Positions 18,596 to 26,504 of a stretch of DNA of 64,000 nt are shown here, piece after piece (the stretch's first letter is position 1; the number at the start of each line of letters is the position of its first letter). Source of the stretch: Actinomycetes bacterium. Lineage in GTDB: Bacteria > Actinomycetota > Acidimicrobiia > Acidimicrobiales > Bog-793. The notes under the pieces are model-generated. The model worked only from the letters and a program-made list of their open reading frames with translations, searched no databases and was not told the DNA's origin. The stretch spans positions 62,001 through 126,000 of the forward strand of contig JAJZBI010000004.1 in NCBI GenBank assembly GCA_021798985.1, in the 5' to 3' direction. The translations under genes were made by a program, and so were the position numbers.

Positions 18596-18645
18596 CGTAA
18601 CTACGCGCGTGTTACGAGGTTACGACGAGGTCGTCGTGGCGTCAA
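18596..18645 (-). promoter_or_regulatory. Promoter and candidate operator of the MerR gene
   Basis: On the minus strand TTGACG (18640-18645), 17 bases and TAACCT (18617-18622) form a near-consensus vegetative promoter. Three copies of one hexamer overlap it: GTTACG at 18611-18616 and 18619-18624, and its inverse CGTAAC at 18596-18601. The inverted pair spans 18596-18616. This is a plausible MerR-type autoregulatory site. Confidence 0.6.
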
Positions 18646-18665
18646 CGACACCCGCCCCGCTGCGC

Positions 18666-19163
18666 TCAGGAGCTGAAGTCCTCGGGTCGCACGTCGTCGA
18701 GGAACTCCCGGAACTGACTGACGAGCTCCTCGGACTCCTCGGGCTCTTCCTCGTTGTCGATCACCACGCCGGCGAGGTCCATCAGCTCGTCCTCGACGAA
18801 CAGCGGCGAGCTCGTGCGGGTCGCGAGCGCGATCGCGTCCGAGGGCCGGGCCGAGACGCGCACCGACCGGCCGCCGACGTCGAGGTGGATCTCGGCGAAG
18901 TAGGTGTCGTGCTGGACCTCGGTCACCACCACCCGCACCACCTGTGCGCCGAGCGCCTCGATGAGCTCCTTCATGAGGTCATGGGTCATCGGGCGCGGGA
19001 CGGGGACCCGCTGCAGGGCAAATGCGATCGCCGTCGCCTCGGGAGCACCGATGAAGATGGGCAGCGATCGGTCGCCGTTCTTCTCCTGCAGCAAGATGAC
19101 CGGACTGTTCGACTGCAGATCCACCTGCACCGCGCTGAGCAGTACTTCCAGCACGTGGACCAC
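18666..19163 (-). CDS. DUF151 bifunctional nuclease family protein (Bfn/Rv1829-like)
   Basis: This 165-residue DUF151 protein has the family signatures NSPVILLQEKNGDRSLPIFIG (residues about 15-35) and VSARPSDAIALATRTSSPLFV. Plant homologues have RNase and DNase activity and the mycobacterial homologue is Rv1829; the bacterial function is not settled. The C-terminus is acidic (EEEPEESEE). I chose GTG 19163, 8 bases after the hpt stop. A GTG at 19154 is also possible and no strong ribosome site decides between them. The gene lies in the actinobacterial garA-ftsR cluster. Confidence 0.88.
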   Translation of the reverse strand: MVHVLEVLLSAVQVDLQSNSPVILLQEKNGDRSLPIFIGAPEATAIAFALQRVPVPRPMTHDLMKELIEALGAQVVRVVVTEVQHDTYFAEIHLDVGGRSVRVSARPSDAIALATRTSSPLFVEDELMDLAGVVIDNEEEPEESEELVSQFREFLDDVRPEDFSS

Positions 19164-19170
19164 GCTACCG

Positions 19171-19755
19171 TCAGCTCGGCGAGCTCCGGTAGCCGGGAGG
19201 GGGATACAACGCGCCGTCGAAGGCGCCGCGGTCGGACTCAAGCGCGCTCGGGTCGACGACCCACAAGTCGGGCACGTTGCGGTAGCGCTCCGCCGCGTCG
19301 AGGCCGTAGCCGACGAGGAAGTCCTCGGGCGCGACCGTGCCGACATAGGTCGGCTCGAGCGGCACGATGCGGCGCTGCGGGCGGTCGAGGAGCGCGCACA
19401 CCGAGACCCGGCGGGCGCCGCGCGCCTCGAGCAGACCGAGGACGTAGCTCGCCGACAGCCCGGTGTCCACGACGTCCTCGACGAGCAGCACGTCGAGATC
19501 GCGCACGTCCAAGTCCACGTCTTTCAGGACGCGCACCCGGGCCCGTTCGCCGGCGTAGGGCGACAAGGCGAAGAAGTCGACGACACAGGGCACGGTGATC
19601 GAGCGCAGCAGGTCGGCGACGAGGCAGACGCCGCCCTTTAGCACGCCGACCACCACCAGGCCGTCGGGATGGTCGGCCGAGATCTCCGCGCCGAGCCGGG
19701 CGACCGTCTCTGCCAGGGCGCCGGCGCGAAGGAACGGGGTCGGTTCGGCGCTCAC
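19171..19755 (-). CDS. hpt: Hypoxanthine phosphoribosyltransferase
   Basis: This purine-salvage enzyme converts hypoxanthine or guanine plus PRPP to IMP or GMP. The 194-residue protein has VGVLKGGVCLVADLLR (PPi-binding loop), FFALSPYAG, the PRPP motif VLLVEDVVDTG (about 90-100) and the base-recognition region VPDLWVV. GTG 19755 overlaps the ftsR stop (GTGA), which fixes the start. In the mycobacterial cluster ftsR and bfn are adjacent, so hpt is an insertion into that order here. Confidence 0.93.
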   Translation of the reverse strand: MSAEPTPFLRAGALAETVARLGAEISADHPDGLVVVGVLKGGVCLVADLLRSITVPCVVDFFALSPYAGERARVRVLKDVDLDVRDLDVLLVEDVVDTGLSASYVLGLLEARGARRVSVCALLDRPQRRIVPLEPTYVGTVAPEDFLVGYGLDAAERYRNVPDLWVVDPSALESDRGAFDGALYPPPGYRSSPS

Positions 19756-20759
19756 CCGCCCGTCAGCTCGCGCAGCTCGCCGCACACGAGCGCGGCGACG
19801 AGCGCGGTGCCGAGCTCCGCCAGCTCGCTCAGGTCGCGGTGCGCCCGCTCGCGCGCGGCGGGGTTGCGCTGGCGCAATAGCGGCGTCACCACTTGGGAGA
19901 ACAGGCTCGCCTCGCGCTCGGCCGCGTGCTTGAAGGTGCGAAGGTGCCGGGATTCGAGCCCGAAGCGGCGAAAGCCAGCCGCGAGCTTGGCGATGAGGAG
20001 AGCGTCCTCGTCATAGCAGTGCTCCCCCGCCACGTCCCGCCCGCGCACGAGCCCGTACTCCTCGAGTTCGCGCACCACCTCGACCTCCAGTCCGGCCGCC
20101 GCGGCGAGCTCGCCGGCGCTGAAGTGCGCCCCGACGGGCTCGGGGACCGCCGGGCGCAGCGCGCCCGATCCGGGAACCGCCACCGCTGGCTCGAGAACCG
20201 GCGAGGACGCCACCGCCTCGCCCGCCACCGCCTCGCCCGCCACCGCCTCGCCCGCCACCGCCTCGGCGGCGCGCTCGGGTGCTCCGGCGGGTTCCTCGAC
20301 CGCCGCGGGCTCGGGCTCGGGATCTCGCGGGGGATCGGCTTCGAGCGCGCCGACGGGCTCGGCGGACGTCGCCGGCACCTCCTCGGGGACCGCCATGCTC
20401 GATTCGATCGGCGCCGGGGCATCGCCCAAGGGTGAGTCCTCGGCCGGGTCGGTGAAGTCGCCGGCGCCCGGCAGGTCGTCAAAGAGCGAGGGCGTCTTGG
20501 TCCGCGAGCCCTCGAGGCGGCCCTTGATCACCTTCAAGGGCAAGAAGTGCTCGCGCTGTTGGCGCAGGATCCAACGCAGGCGCTCGACGTCGGTCTCGTA
20601 GAACTTGCGGTAGCCCGACGGCGTGCGCTCGGGGTGGATCAGGCCGCGGCTCTCGAGGAAGCGGATCTTGGAGATCGTGACGTCAGGGAACTCGTCCACG
20701 ATGAGGTCGAGAACCTCCCGGATCGACAGATAGCTCCGGTCGATGGCGCTGCGTCCCAC
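19752..20759 (-). CDS. ftsR: FtsR-type MerR regulator
   Basis: This 335-residue regulator resembles FtsR (Cg1631/Rv1828), which activates ftsZ in corynebacteria. The N-terminal MerR HTH reads YLSIREVLDLIVDEF...TISKIRFLESRGLI (about 10-42) and TPSGYRKFYETDVERLRWIL. A long Pro/Ala/Glu linker (about 90-200) follows and includes four near-identical VAGEA-type repeats. The C-terminal domain has a second HTH-like segment (FSAGELAAAAGLEVEVVREL) and a conserved helical tail. Linker length is the main difference from the mycobacterial protein. The gene is 5 bases from garA and overlaps hpt. Confidence 0.87.
   Translation of the reverse strand: MGRSAIDRSYLSIREVLDLIVDEFPDVTISKIRFLESRGLIHPERTPSGYRKFYETDVERLRWILRQQREHFLPLKVIKGRLEGSRTKTPSLFDDLPGAGDFTDPAEDSPLGDAPAPIESSMAVPEEVPATSAEPVGALEADPPRDPEPEPAAVEEPAGAPERAAEAVAGEAVAGEAVAGEAVASSPVLEPAVAVPGSGALRPAVPEPVGAHFSAGELAAAAGLEVEVVRELEEYGLVRGRDVAGEHCYDEDALLIAKLAAGFRRFGLESRHLRTFKHAAEREASLFSQVVTPLLRQRNPAARERAHRDLSELAELGTALVAALVCGELRELTGG
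20209..20268 (-). repeat. Four tandem 15-bp repeats in the ftsR linker
   Basis: The unit GCCACCGCCTCGCCC occurs at 20209, 20224 and 20239 exactly and at 20254 with two changes. In frame it encodes a Val-Ala-Gly-Glu-Ala type pentapeptide. Such perfect repeats can expand or shrink by slippage without breaking the frame. Confidence 0.9.
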
Positions 20760-20764
20760 GGCGA

Positions 20765-21238
20765 TCAGGCGGCGTGTGACGCGACGAAGACGAGCTTGAA
20801 CTTGCCGATCTGGACTTCGTCGCCGCTCGCCAGCACGGCGTCGTCGATCCGCTCGCGGTTCACGTAGGTGCCGTTCAGCGAGCCCACGTCGCGCAGGTGG
20901 TACTCCCCGTGCTCGCCACGGGAGAACTCGGCGTGGCGGCGCGACACCGTCACGTCGTCGAGGAAGATGTCGCTGTCGGGATGGCGACCCACGCTCGTCA
21001 CCGCGCGATCGAGGACGAACTTGGTCCCGCTCTCCGGCCCGCGCTTCACCACGAGAACGCCCACCCCCTCGGCGAGCTCCCCGACGCCGACGCCGAGCTC
21101 CTCGTCGCCGAGGTCGCCCGAGGGCTCCTCAGGAACGAAGGAGATCGTCGTGTCCGGCGTCGTCGCGAGCGCCGCGCCGCACGAGGAGCAGAAGTTCACG
21201 CCCGGCGGGTTGCGGTGGCCGCAGTTGTGACAGAACAC
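20765..21238 (-). CDS. garA: GarA-type FHA protein with N-terminal zinc ribbon
   Basis: This 157-residue protein has an FHA domain (about 75-150) containing GRHPDSD, SRRHAEF and DVGSLNGTYVN, the phosphothreonine-binding loops. Between it and the N-terminus lies PDTTISF (Thr30, Thr31), comparable to the double threonine of GarA/OdhI that is phosphorylated by PknG/PknB. In those proteins intramolecular binding of the phospho-threonine switches off control of 2-oxoglutarate metabolism. Unusually, residues 1-21 form a zinc ribbon (Cys3, Cys6, Cys17, Cys20). The cluster position (next to ftsR) supports GarA. A GTG start is used. Phosphorylation here is inference. Confidence 0.85.
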   Translation of the reverse strand: MFCHNCGHRNPPGVNFCSSCGAALATTPDTTISFVPEEPSGDLGDEELGVGVGELAEGVGVLVVKRGPESGTKFVLDRAVTSVGRHPDSDIFLDDVTVSRRHAEFSRGEHGEYHLRDVGSLNGTYVNRERIDDAVLASGDEVQIGKFKLVFVASHAA

Positions 21239-21363
21239 GCACCCAACCTACTCGCTCGCCGCCCCTGCGCGTCTTGGACCTTCGGGCAACTTCGCGCCCA
21301 CGAACCGGGGCGCGCGCGCACGGTCGCCCGCGCCATCGGCCTGGGCGCGGCGGGGGCGCGCGG

Positions 21364-21744
21364 CTACTCGGACGCCGTCAGGTCGCCGTAGGCCGTGGCG
21401 TCGAGCAGCCCCTCGCCGCTCGGGTCGCCGAGCTCGATCTCACAGATCCAGCCCTCGCCGTAGGGGTCGGCGTTCAAGCGCTCGGGGTGCTCGGCGAGCG
21501 CCGCATTGACCGCGACCACCCGGCCCGCGACCGGCGCGTAGATCTCCGAGACCGACTTGGTCGACTCGACCTCGCCGAGATGGTCGCCACGGGCGAGCTC
21601 AACGTCGGCCTCGGGCAGCTCGACGAAGACGACGTCGCCGAGGGCCGACTGGGCGAAGTCGGTGATGCCCACGCGGGCACGGCCGCCCTCGATGCGCACC
21701 CACTCGTGCTCGGCCGTATAGGAGAGGTCTTCGGGGACGTTCAC
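21364..21744 (-). CDS. gcvH: Glycine cleavage system H protein
   Basis: This lipoyl carrier protein of 126 residues shuttles the aminomethyl group between the P, T and L proteins. The lipoylation lysine is Lys63 in EVESTKSVSE, with FVELPEAD before it and VVAVNAAL after it, all family hallmarks. GTG 21744 gives the usual N-terminus (VPEDLSYTAEHEW). It leads the garA-ftsR-hpt-bfn-merR group, as Rv1826 does in mycobacteria, separated by 125 bases. No gcvT or gcvP gene is in the window. Confidence 0.95.
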   Translation of the reverse strand: MNVPEDLSYTAEHEWVRIEGGRARVGITDFAQSALGDVVFVELPEADVELARGDHLGEVESTKSVSEIYAPVAGRVVAVNAALAEHPERLNADPYGEGWICEIELGDPSGEGLLDATAYGDLTASE

Positions 21745-21783
21745 GGCGCCGATGCTACAAGGCACGGGCGCGACGAGCCGGGC

Positions 21784-24285
21784 TCAGGGCCGGTCGGCGC
21801 TCGACAAGATGTCCTCGATCTCCTCGACCGCCCGACGGGCCCGCTCGCTCGAGGCCGTCTCGCTGTCCCCCTCGGCAAAGACGTGGGTGAGCGGCTCCTC
21901 GGGGTCCGGGACGACGAGCGTCCAGCCCGTGGCGTCGACGCTCTTCACCCCGTCGAGCAGGATCAGCTCGTCTGAGCGCGCGCGCTCGAGCACGCTGCGC
22001 ATCACGGCGCCCTTCTGGTCGAACGGCGTCGGCACGAGCTCGTGGACGACGTGGACCGCGGGCAGGTCGCGCACCACCGAGGACAGCGCCACCTGGTCGT
22101 TCGCCAGCATGGCGAGCAGGCGCACCAACGTGGCGATCGCGTCGTAGGCGGGGAGGAACTCGGGGAACATGAAGCCGCCCTCGGTGTTCGCCGCGAAGTT
22201 CACCTCCCCCGAGCTCGCGAGATCCATCAAGTTGGCGCCGCCGAGCTTGGCCCAAGCGACCTCGGCGCCGAGGTCGGCACAGACCTCGTTCAGGCGCCAG
22301 CTGGCGTTCACCGGCACCGCGATCGTCGCCTGGCGACGACGGCGGATCACCAAGGTGGCGAGCGCCAGCAGGGCCTCGTCGTCGCTCAGCACCCGGCCGG
22401 TGTCGTCGATGATCGTCAGCTGCTCGCCGTCCGGGCCGATCACCGCGCCGAGGTGGGCGCCCGAGGACCGGACGAGGTCCGCGATGCGCGCGGCATGGGC
22501 GGCGCGCTCATAGCCAAGGACGCCGACGGTCGACAGCATCGGGTTCACAGCGAGGACCTCGGCGCCGAGCCGGGCGAGCACCATCGGCATCACGAAGCTC
22601 GACGCGCCGTAGGCGTAGTCGAGGACCAGCTTGAAGCGACAGCCCCGCACCGCCTCGAGGTCGACCCCCTCCACGAGCGCGTTGGCGTACAGCTCGGCGG
22701 TGCGCGGCGGGAAGTCGATGTCGCCGATCTCGGGCGCGAGCACGCGCCGCGCCTCCTCGCGCGACACCAGCCGCTCGATCTTGCGCTGGGTGTTGCCGTC
22801 GAGGTCGCGGCCGTGCTCGTCGAGGAAGCGGATCGTGACGCTGCGCGGGTCGTCCGCCGACAGCTGCACGGCGACGCCGCCGCGGCTTTGGCCCGAGGCG
22901 ATGTGAAAGCGCGTGACCGGCATCGTCGCCGCCTCGAGGTCCTCGACGTTCACCCCGGCGCTGTTGAGGCCGACCATCACGGCGCGCTTTAAGACCCGGG
23001 CCGCCCGGGAGGAGTCCCGCGACGTCGTCACGAGCGCCCCCTTGGGCAGGCCACTCGCGTAGGCCTGGGCGACGCGCACGGCGAGCTCGGGCGAGAGGTC
23101 GACATTCGGCAGACCGCTCAGGCCGACGCGGCCGAACAGCGAGCGCGACCCACGGGCTTCCCAGATAATCGAGGAGTTGACCGTGGCGCGCGCCTCCACG
23201 GTCTTGTGGGGATAGATGCGCACCCCCGAGGTGAGGTGCGCCTGGTGGCCGATGCGGCAGTGGTCCCCGAGGACGACGCCCTCGTCGAGGTGCACCCCCC
23301 GGCGCAGCTCGTTCGCCCGCCCGACGATGCTCGCGCGCGCATAGGTGCCCGGGCCGATGTAGCAGCCGTCGTGCACGACGCAGCGCTCGAGGTCCGCCCC
23401 GTCGGCCACGTGCACATTCGAGCCGAGCACCGTGTAGGCGCCGAGGCGCGCGCCGGGGCCGATGCGGCAGTTGGCGCCGATGACGGCAGGTCCTTCGACG
23501 ACCGCCGCCGGGTCGATCTCGGTGCCCTCGCCGACGTGCACGCCGGGCCGGAGCGGGAAGCCGCCGATGTCGAGGTCGACGCGCCCGTCCAAGATGTGCT
23601 CGTGCGCCTTCAGGTAGGCCTCGAGGGTGCCCACGTCCTCCCAGTAGCGGTCGGTGACGAAGCCGTACAGCGGGCGCCCGGCGGAAAGGAGCGAGGGGAA
23701 GACCTCGGAGGAGAAGTCCGACTCGCGTCCCTCGGGCACGTGCTCGAGCACCTCGGGCTCGAGCACGTAGATGCCGGTGTTCACGGTGTCGGAGAAGACC
23801 TGGCCCCAGCTCGGCTTCTCGAGGAAGCGCTCGATCCGGCCCTCGTCGTCGGTGATGACGATCCCGAACTCAAGCGGGTTCTCCATCGCCTTCAGCGCAA
23901 GGGTGGCGGTCGCCCCCTGCTTGTCGTGGAACTCGACGAGCGCGGCGAGATCGACGTCGGTGACGACGTCGCCCGAGATCACCAAGAAGCGCTCGCGCAG
24001 TTCGTCCTTGGCATTCAGCACCGATCCGGCGGTGCCAAGCGGCGTCTCCTCGGTGGCATAGGAGATGTGCACCCCGAAGTCCGAGCCGTCGCCGAAGTAG
24101 GTCCGGATCACGTTGGCCATGAAGGCGACGGTGATCACGATCTCGTCAAAGCCGTGCCGCTTGAGCAGCGTGATGACGTGCTCGGCCATCGGCCGGTTCA
24201 CCACCGGGAGCATCGGCTTTGGCTGGCTCATCGTCAACGGGCGCAGCCGCGTGCCCTCCCCGCCCGCCATGATGACCGCCTTCAC
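21784..24285 (-). CDS. Sugar-nucleotide pyrophosphorylase fused to a degenerate phosphomannomutase domain
   Basis: This is an 833-residue fusion. Residues 1-235 are a nucleotidyltransferase with MAGGEGTRLRP and SQPKPMLPVVNRP (sugar-1-phosphate binding, probably mannose-1-phosphate to GDP-mannose) and the metal aspartates in SGDVVTDVD. A left-handed beta-helix follows (about 245-365), then a phosphohexomutase-like region (about 385-830). In that half the catalytic Ser-His-Asn-Pro loop is replaced by QLSADDP (about 475) and the metal loop DPDGDR by GPDGEQ (about 615). The mutase is therefore probably inactive and may be structural or regulatory. The nucleotide and sugar specificity are inferred from family. 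Confidence 0.85.
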   Translation of the reverse strand: MKAVIMAGGEGTRLRPLTMSQPKPMLPVVNRPMAEHVITLLKRHGFDEIVITVAFMANVIRTYFGDGSDFGVHISYATEETPLGTAGSVLNAKDELRERFLVISGDVVTDVDLAALVEFHDKQGATATLALKAMENPLEFGIVITDDEGRIERFLEKPSWGQVFSDTVNTGIYVLEPEVLEHVPEGRESDFSSEVFPSLLSAGRPLYGFVTDRYWEDVGTLEAYLKAHEHILDGRVDLDIGGFPLRPGVHVGEGTEIDPAAVVEGPAVIGANCRIGPGARLGAYTVLGSNVHVADGADLERCVVHDGCYIGPGTYARASIVGRANELRRGVHLDEGVVLGDHCRIGHQAHLTSGVRIYPHKTVEARATVNSSIIWEARGSRSLFGRVGLSGLPNVDLSPELAVRVAQAYASGLPKGALVTTSRDSSRAARVLKRAVMVGLNSAGVNVEDLEAATMPVTRFHIASGQSRGGVAVQLSADDPRSVTIRFLDEHGRDLDGNTQRKIERLVSREEARRVLAPEIGDIDFPPRTAELYANALVEGVDLEAVRGCRFKLVLDYAYGASSFVMPMVLARLGAEVLAVNPMLSTVGVLGYERAAHAARIADLVRSSGAHLGAVIGPDGEQLTIIDDTGRVLSDDEALLALATLVIRRRRQATIAVPVNASWRLNEVCADLGAEVAWAKLGGANLMDLASSGEVNFAANTEGGFMFPEFLPAYDAIATLVRLLAMLANDQVALSSVVRDLPAVHVVHELVPTPFDQKGAVMRSVLERARSDELILLDGVKSVDATGWTLVVPDPEEPLTHVFAEGDSETASSERARRAVEEIEDILSSADRP

Positions 24286-24708
24286 GACCGCTGCTCCTTC
24301 GGGTGCTCAACCCCCACGCCGCTCCCCTTCCTCCTCACCGGTGCGCGACCGGTCCGGTCCTTCGATCCTCGCGCCCCGACCGCCATGCTGGCGACCGCGG
24401 CCTCGCCGGTCCCCTTTCCCGCTGCCCGCTGCGGCCCCGCCACAAGCCGAAGGAACCGCTCGGCGCCCGCGATGGTGAGCTCGCCGCGCGCTTGGGCTGA
24501 GGCCCCCAACGCCGTGCCCGACCCCCCGCGGCGCGTCGACGCGACTGCACTCGATGCGGCACCGGCTCGGCGGTTGCTGCACGGCGCGGGTCCCAACTCA
24601 CCGGCGCCGGTCGCAGTCGGCTCGTTACGCCACTCGCCCCAGGCGAGCCCGAACCGCGTGGTGGCACCGCCTCGCCACGCCTGGTGCGCGCGAGCGGCGC
24701 GGATCAGC
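24286..24708. other. Intergenic region, 423 bases
   Basis: I see no convincing gene, tRNA or repeat here. Several overlapping open frames are proline/arginine-rich and have no ribosome sites, as expected of random GC-rich sequence. It must hold the promoter of the leftward nucleotidyltransferase gene, but no clear -35/-10 pair stands out. Confidence 0.5.
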
Positions 24709-25077
24709 TCAGCGGCCGCGCAAGATGTTGCGCACGACGAGCGCGGCGACCGTCACGACGGCGCCGAACAGCGTGGTGGCGCGGACCTTCTGGGCCGCTC
24801 CCCCGGCGCGCACGATCGCCGCCGCGAGCAGCTCCGCGTCGGCCTCGACGGGCGCGGGCACAAGGCGGTCGACCACCTCGCGGGCCTCACCGGGCGAGGG
24901 GCGCCGGTGCAAGAACGCCGCCTGGACGATCTCGAACTCCGCCTGTCGCCGCAGCTCCTGGGCAAGGATCGCCTCGTCGCGGCCACGGCGCCAGTCATCG
25001 GGATAGGCGCCGCCTTGCAGCTGGGCGTCCCACCAGCCCTGCAGGTAGCGAGCAAAACGTGCCGTGCGGTCGAACAT
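24709..25077 (-). CDS. Hypothetical protein with one C-terminal membrane helix
   Basis: I do not recognise this 122-residue protein. A hydrophilic helical N-terminal part (WWDAQLQGGAYPDDWRRGRD, then QELRRQAEFEIVQAAFL) ends in one predicted membrane helix (TLFGAVVTVAALVVRNIL, about 101-118). This is a tail-anchored layout with the bulk in the cytoplasm. I start at ATG 25077; the frame is open further upstream into the promoter region of the aldo/keto reductase gene, which is not protein-like. It is a single gene, divergent from the next. Confidence 0.6.
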   Translation of the reverse strand: MFDRTARFARYLQGWWDAQLQGGAYPDDWRRGRDEAILAQELRRQAEFEIVQAAFLHRRPSPGEAREVVDRLVPAPVEADAELLAAAIVRAGGAAQKVRATTLFGAVVTVAALVVRNILRGR

Positions 25078-25204
25078 CGGCGGCAGTCTAGGCCGAGGCC
25101 ATCGCCTCTCGAAGGAGCGCGCCGCTCGAAGGAGAGCAAGGACCAGCCCGCCCACTAGGGTCGCGCCGGGCGCGCCACCGATGGGCGCACCGAGGAGGAT
25201 CACG

Positions 25205-26074
25205 ATGCAGCAGCGCAAGCTCGGCCAGCGCAATGTGAGCGCGATCGGCCTCGGCGAGATGCCGATGTCGATCGAGGGCCGCCCCGACGAGCGGCAGGCG
25301 ATCACGACGATCCATGCCGCCCTCGACGGTGGCGTCACCTTGATCGACACCGCGGACGCCTACTCGCTCGGCGGCAGCGACACCGGACATGGCGAGGAGC
25401 TCGTCGCCAAGGCGCTCGCCACCTGGGGCGGCGACGCGGACTCGGTGCTCGTCGCGACCAAAGGCGGCCACCTGCGCCCTGGCGACGGGACGTGGGAGGT
25501 CAACAGCGACCCGGACTACCTGCGCCAGGCGTGCGACGCCTCGCTGCGGCGCCTGGGCGTCGAGTCGATCGGCCTGTACCAGTACCACCGGCCCGACCCC
25601 AAGGTCCCCTACGAGGTCGCCGTCGGCGTCTTCAAGGAGCTCCTCGACGCCGGCAAGGTGCAGATGGTCGGGATCTCCAACGCCAACGTCGACCAGATCG
25701 ACCTCGCCGCCTCGATCCTCGGCCCCGGCAACCTCGCCAGCGTCCAGAACCAGTTCAGCCCGCGCTTTCGCTCGAGCGAGGGCGAGCTCGAGCACTGCGG
25801 CCGGCTCGGCATCGCCTTTTTGCCCTGGAGCCCCTTCGGCGGCATCGGCAACGCCGACACGCTGCGCGCCGACCACCCGGCGTTCCTGCGCGTCGCCGAG
25901 GCGCACGGCGTCTCGGTCCACCAGGTCGTCCTCGCCTGGATGCTCGCCAAGGGCGAGCACGTGATCCCGATCCCCGGCGCGAGTCGCGTCGAGTCCATCG
26001 AGGACTGCCTGGGGGCGCTCTCGCTCGGGCTCAGCGGCGAGGAGCTCGCCGCGCTCGACCGCGACGAGCGCTGA
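25205..26074 (+). CDS. Aldo/keto reductase
   Basis: This NAD(P)H-dependent oxidoreductase of 289 residues has a TIM barrel. The catalytic tetrad is visible as Asp and Tyr in DTADAYSLGG, Lys in VATKGG and His in YQYHRPDP. The cofactor-binding region is PIPGASRVESIEDCLGAL near the C-terminus. ATG 25205 has GAGGAGG 7 bases upstream. It probably forms an operon with the following PPOX-fold gene (10 bases) and the ligase gene (9 bases). The substrate is unknown. Confidence 0.9.
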   Translation: MQQRKLGQRNVSAIGLGEMPMSIEGRPDERQAITTIHAALDGGVTLIDTADAYSLGGSDTGHGEELVAKALATWGGDADSVLVATKGGHLRPGDGTWEVNSDPDYLRQACDASLRRLGVESIGLYQYHRPDPKVPYEVAVGVFKELLDAGKVQMVGISNANVDQIDLAASILGPGNLASVQNQFSPRFRSSEGELEHCGRLGIAFLPWSPFGGIGNADTLRADHPAFLRVAEAHGVSVHQVVLAWMLAKGEHVIPIPGASRVESIEDCLGALSLGLSGEELAALDRDER

Positions 26075-26084
26075 GGGAAGCGCC

Positions 26085-26495
26085 GTGGAGCTGGCCGAGG
26101 CTCGCGCTTTCGTCTCGGCGAACCACCGCGGCGTGCTGGCGACGAGGCGGCGCGACGGGACGGCGGTGCTCGCCCCCGTCGTCGCCGGCCTCGGCGCCGA
26201 CGGGCGCGTCGCCATCAGCACCCGCGGCGGCTCGCACAAAGTGGCGAACCTCCGCCGTCAGCCCCATGCCAGCCTCTGCGTGTTCACCGACGCCTTCTTC
26301 GGTTCCTTCGTCCAGATCGACGGCCCCGTCGAGATCCTCGAGCTCCCCGCCGCGATGGACGGCCTCGTCGAGCTCTACCGCCAGATTGCCGGCGAGCACC
26401 CCGACTGGGGGGAGTTCCGCGCGGCGATGCGCCGCGAGGGCCGCGTGCTCGTGTTGATCAGCCCCGAACGCGTCGGCCCGGCGGGTCAGCCCTAG
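26085..26495 (+). CDS. PPOX-class split-barrel flavoprotein (possibly F420-dependent)
   Basis: This 136-residue protein has the pyridoxamine-5-phosphate-oxidase-like split barrel: an N-terminal helix, NHRGVLATRRRDGTAVLAPV, then STRGGSHKVANLRRQPHASLCV, typical of small actinobacterial F420- or FMN-dependent reductases. The TRGGSHK stretch is where cofactor phosphates bind in relatives. A GTG start at 26085 follows the reductase gene by 10 bases. The choice of F420 over FMN is not decided by the sequence. Confidence 0.8.
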   Translation: MELAEARAFVSANHRGVLATRRRDGTAVLAPVVAGLGADGRVAISTRGGSHKVANLRRQPHASLCVFTDAFFGSFVQIDGPVEILELPAAMDGLVELYRQIAGEHPDWGEFRAAMRREGRVLVLISPERVGPAGQP

Positions 26496-26504
26496 GCAGC
26501 GAGC

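Noticed and set aside
20209-20268. Short tandem repeats as a CRISPR-like array
   Set aside because: Units are 15 bp, directly adjacent without spacers, and lie in frame within a coding region.
24286-24708. Search for a tRNA or small RNA gene in the largest empty gaps
   Set aside because: No T-loop sequence, CCA end or cloverleaf arms were found, and no -35/-10 pair with a terminator frames a small RNA.
23206-25158. Plus-strand open frame of 650 codons across the nucleotidyltransferase fusion
   Set aside because: It runs antisense to well-supported motifs and continues through an intergenic region without protein-like sequence.
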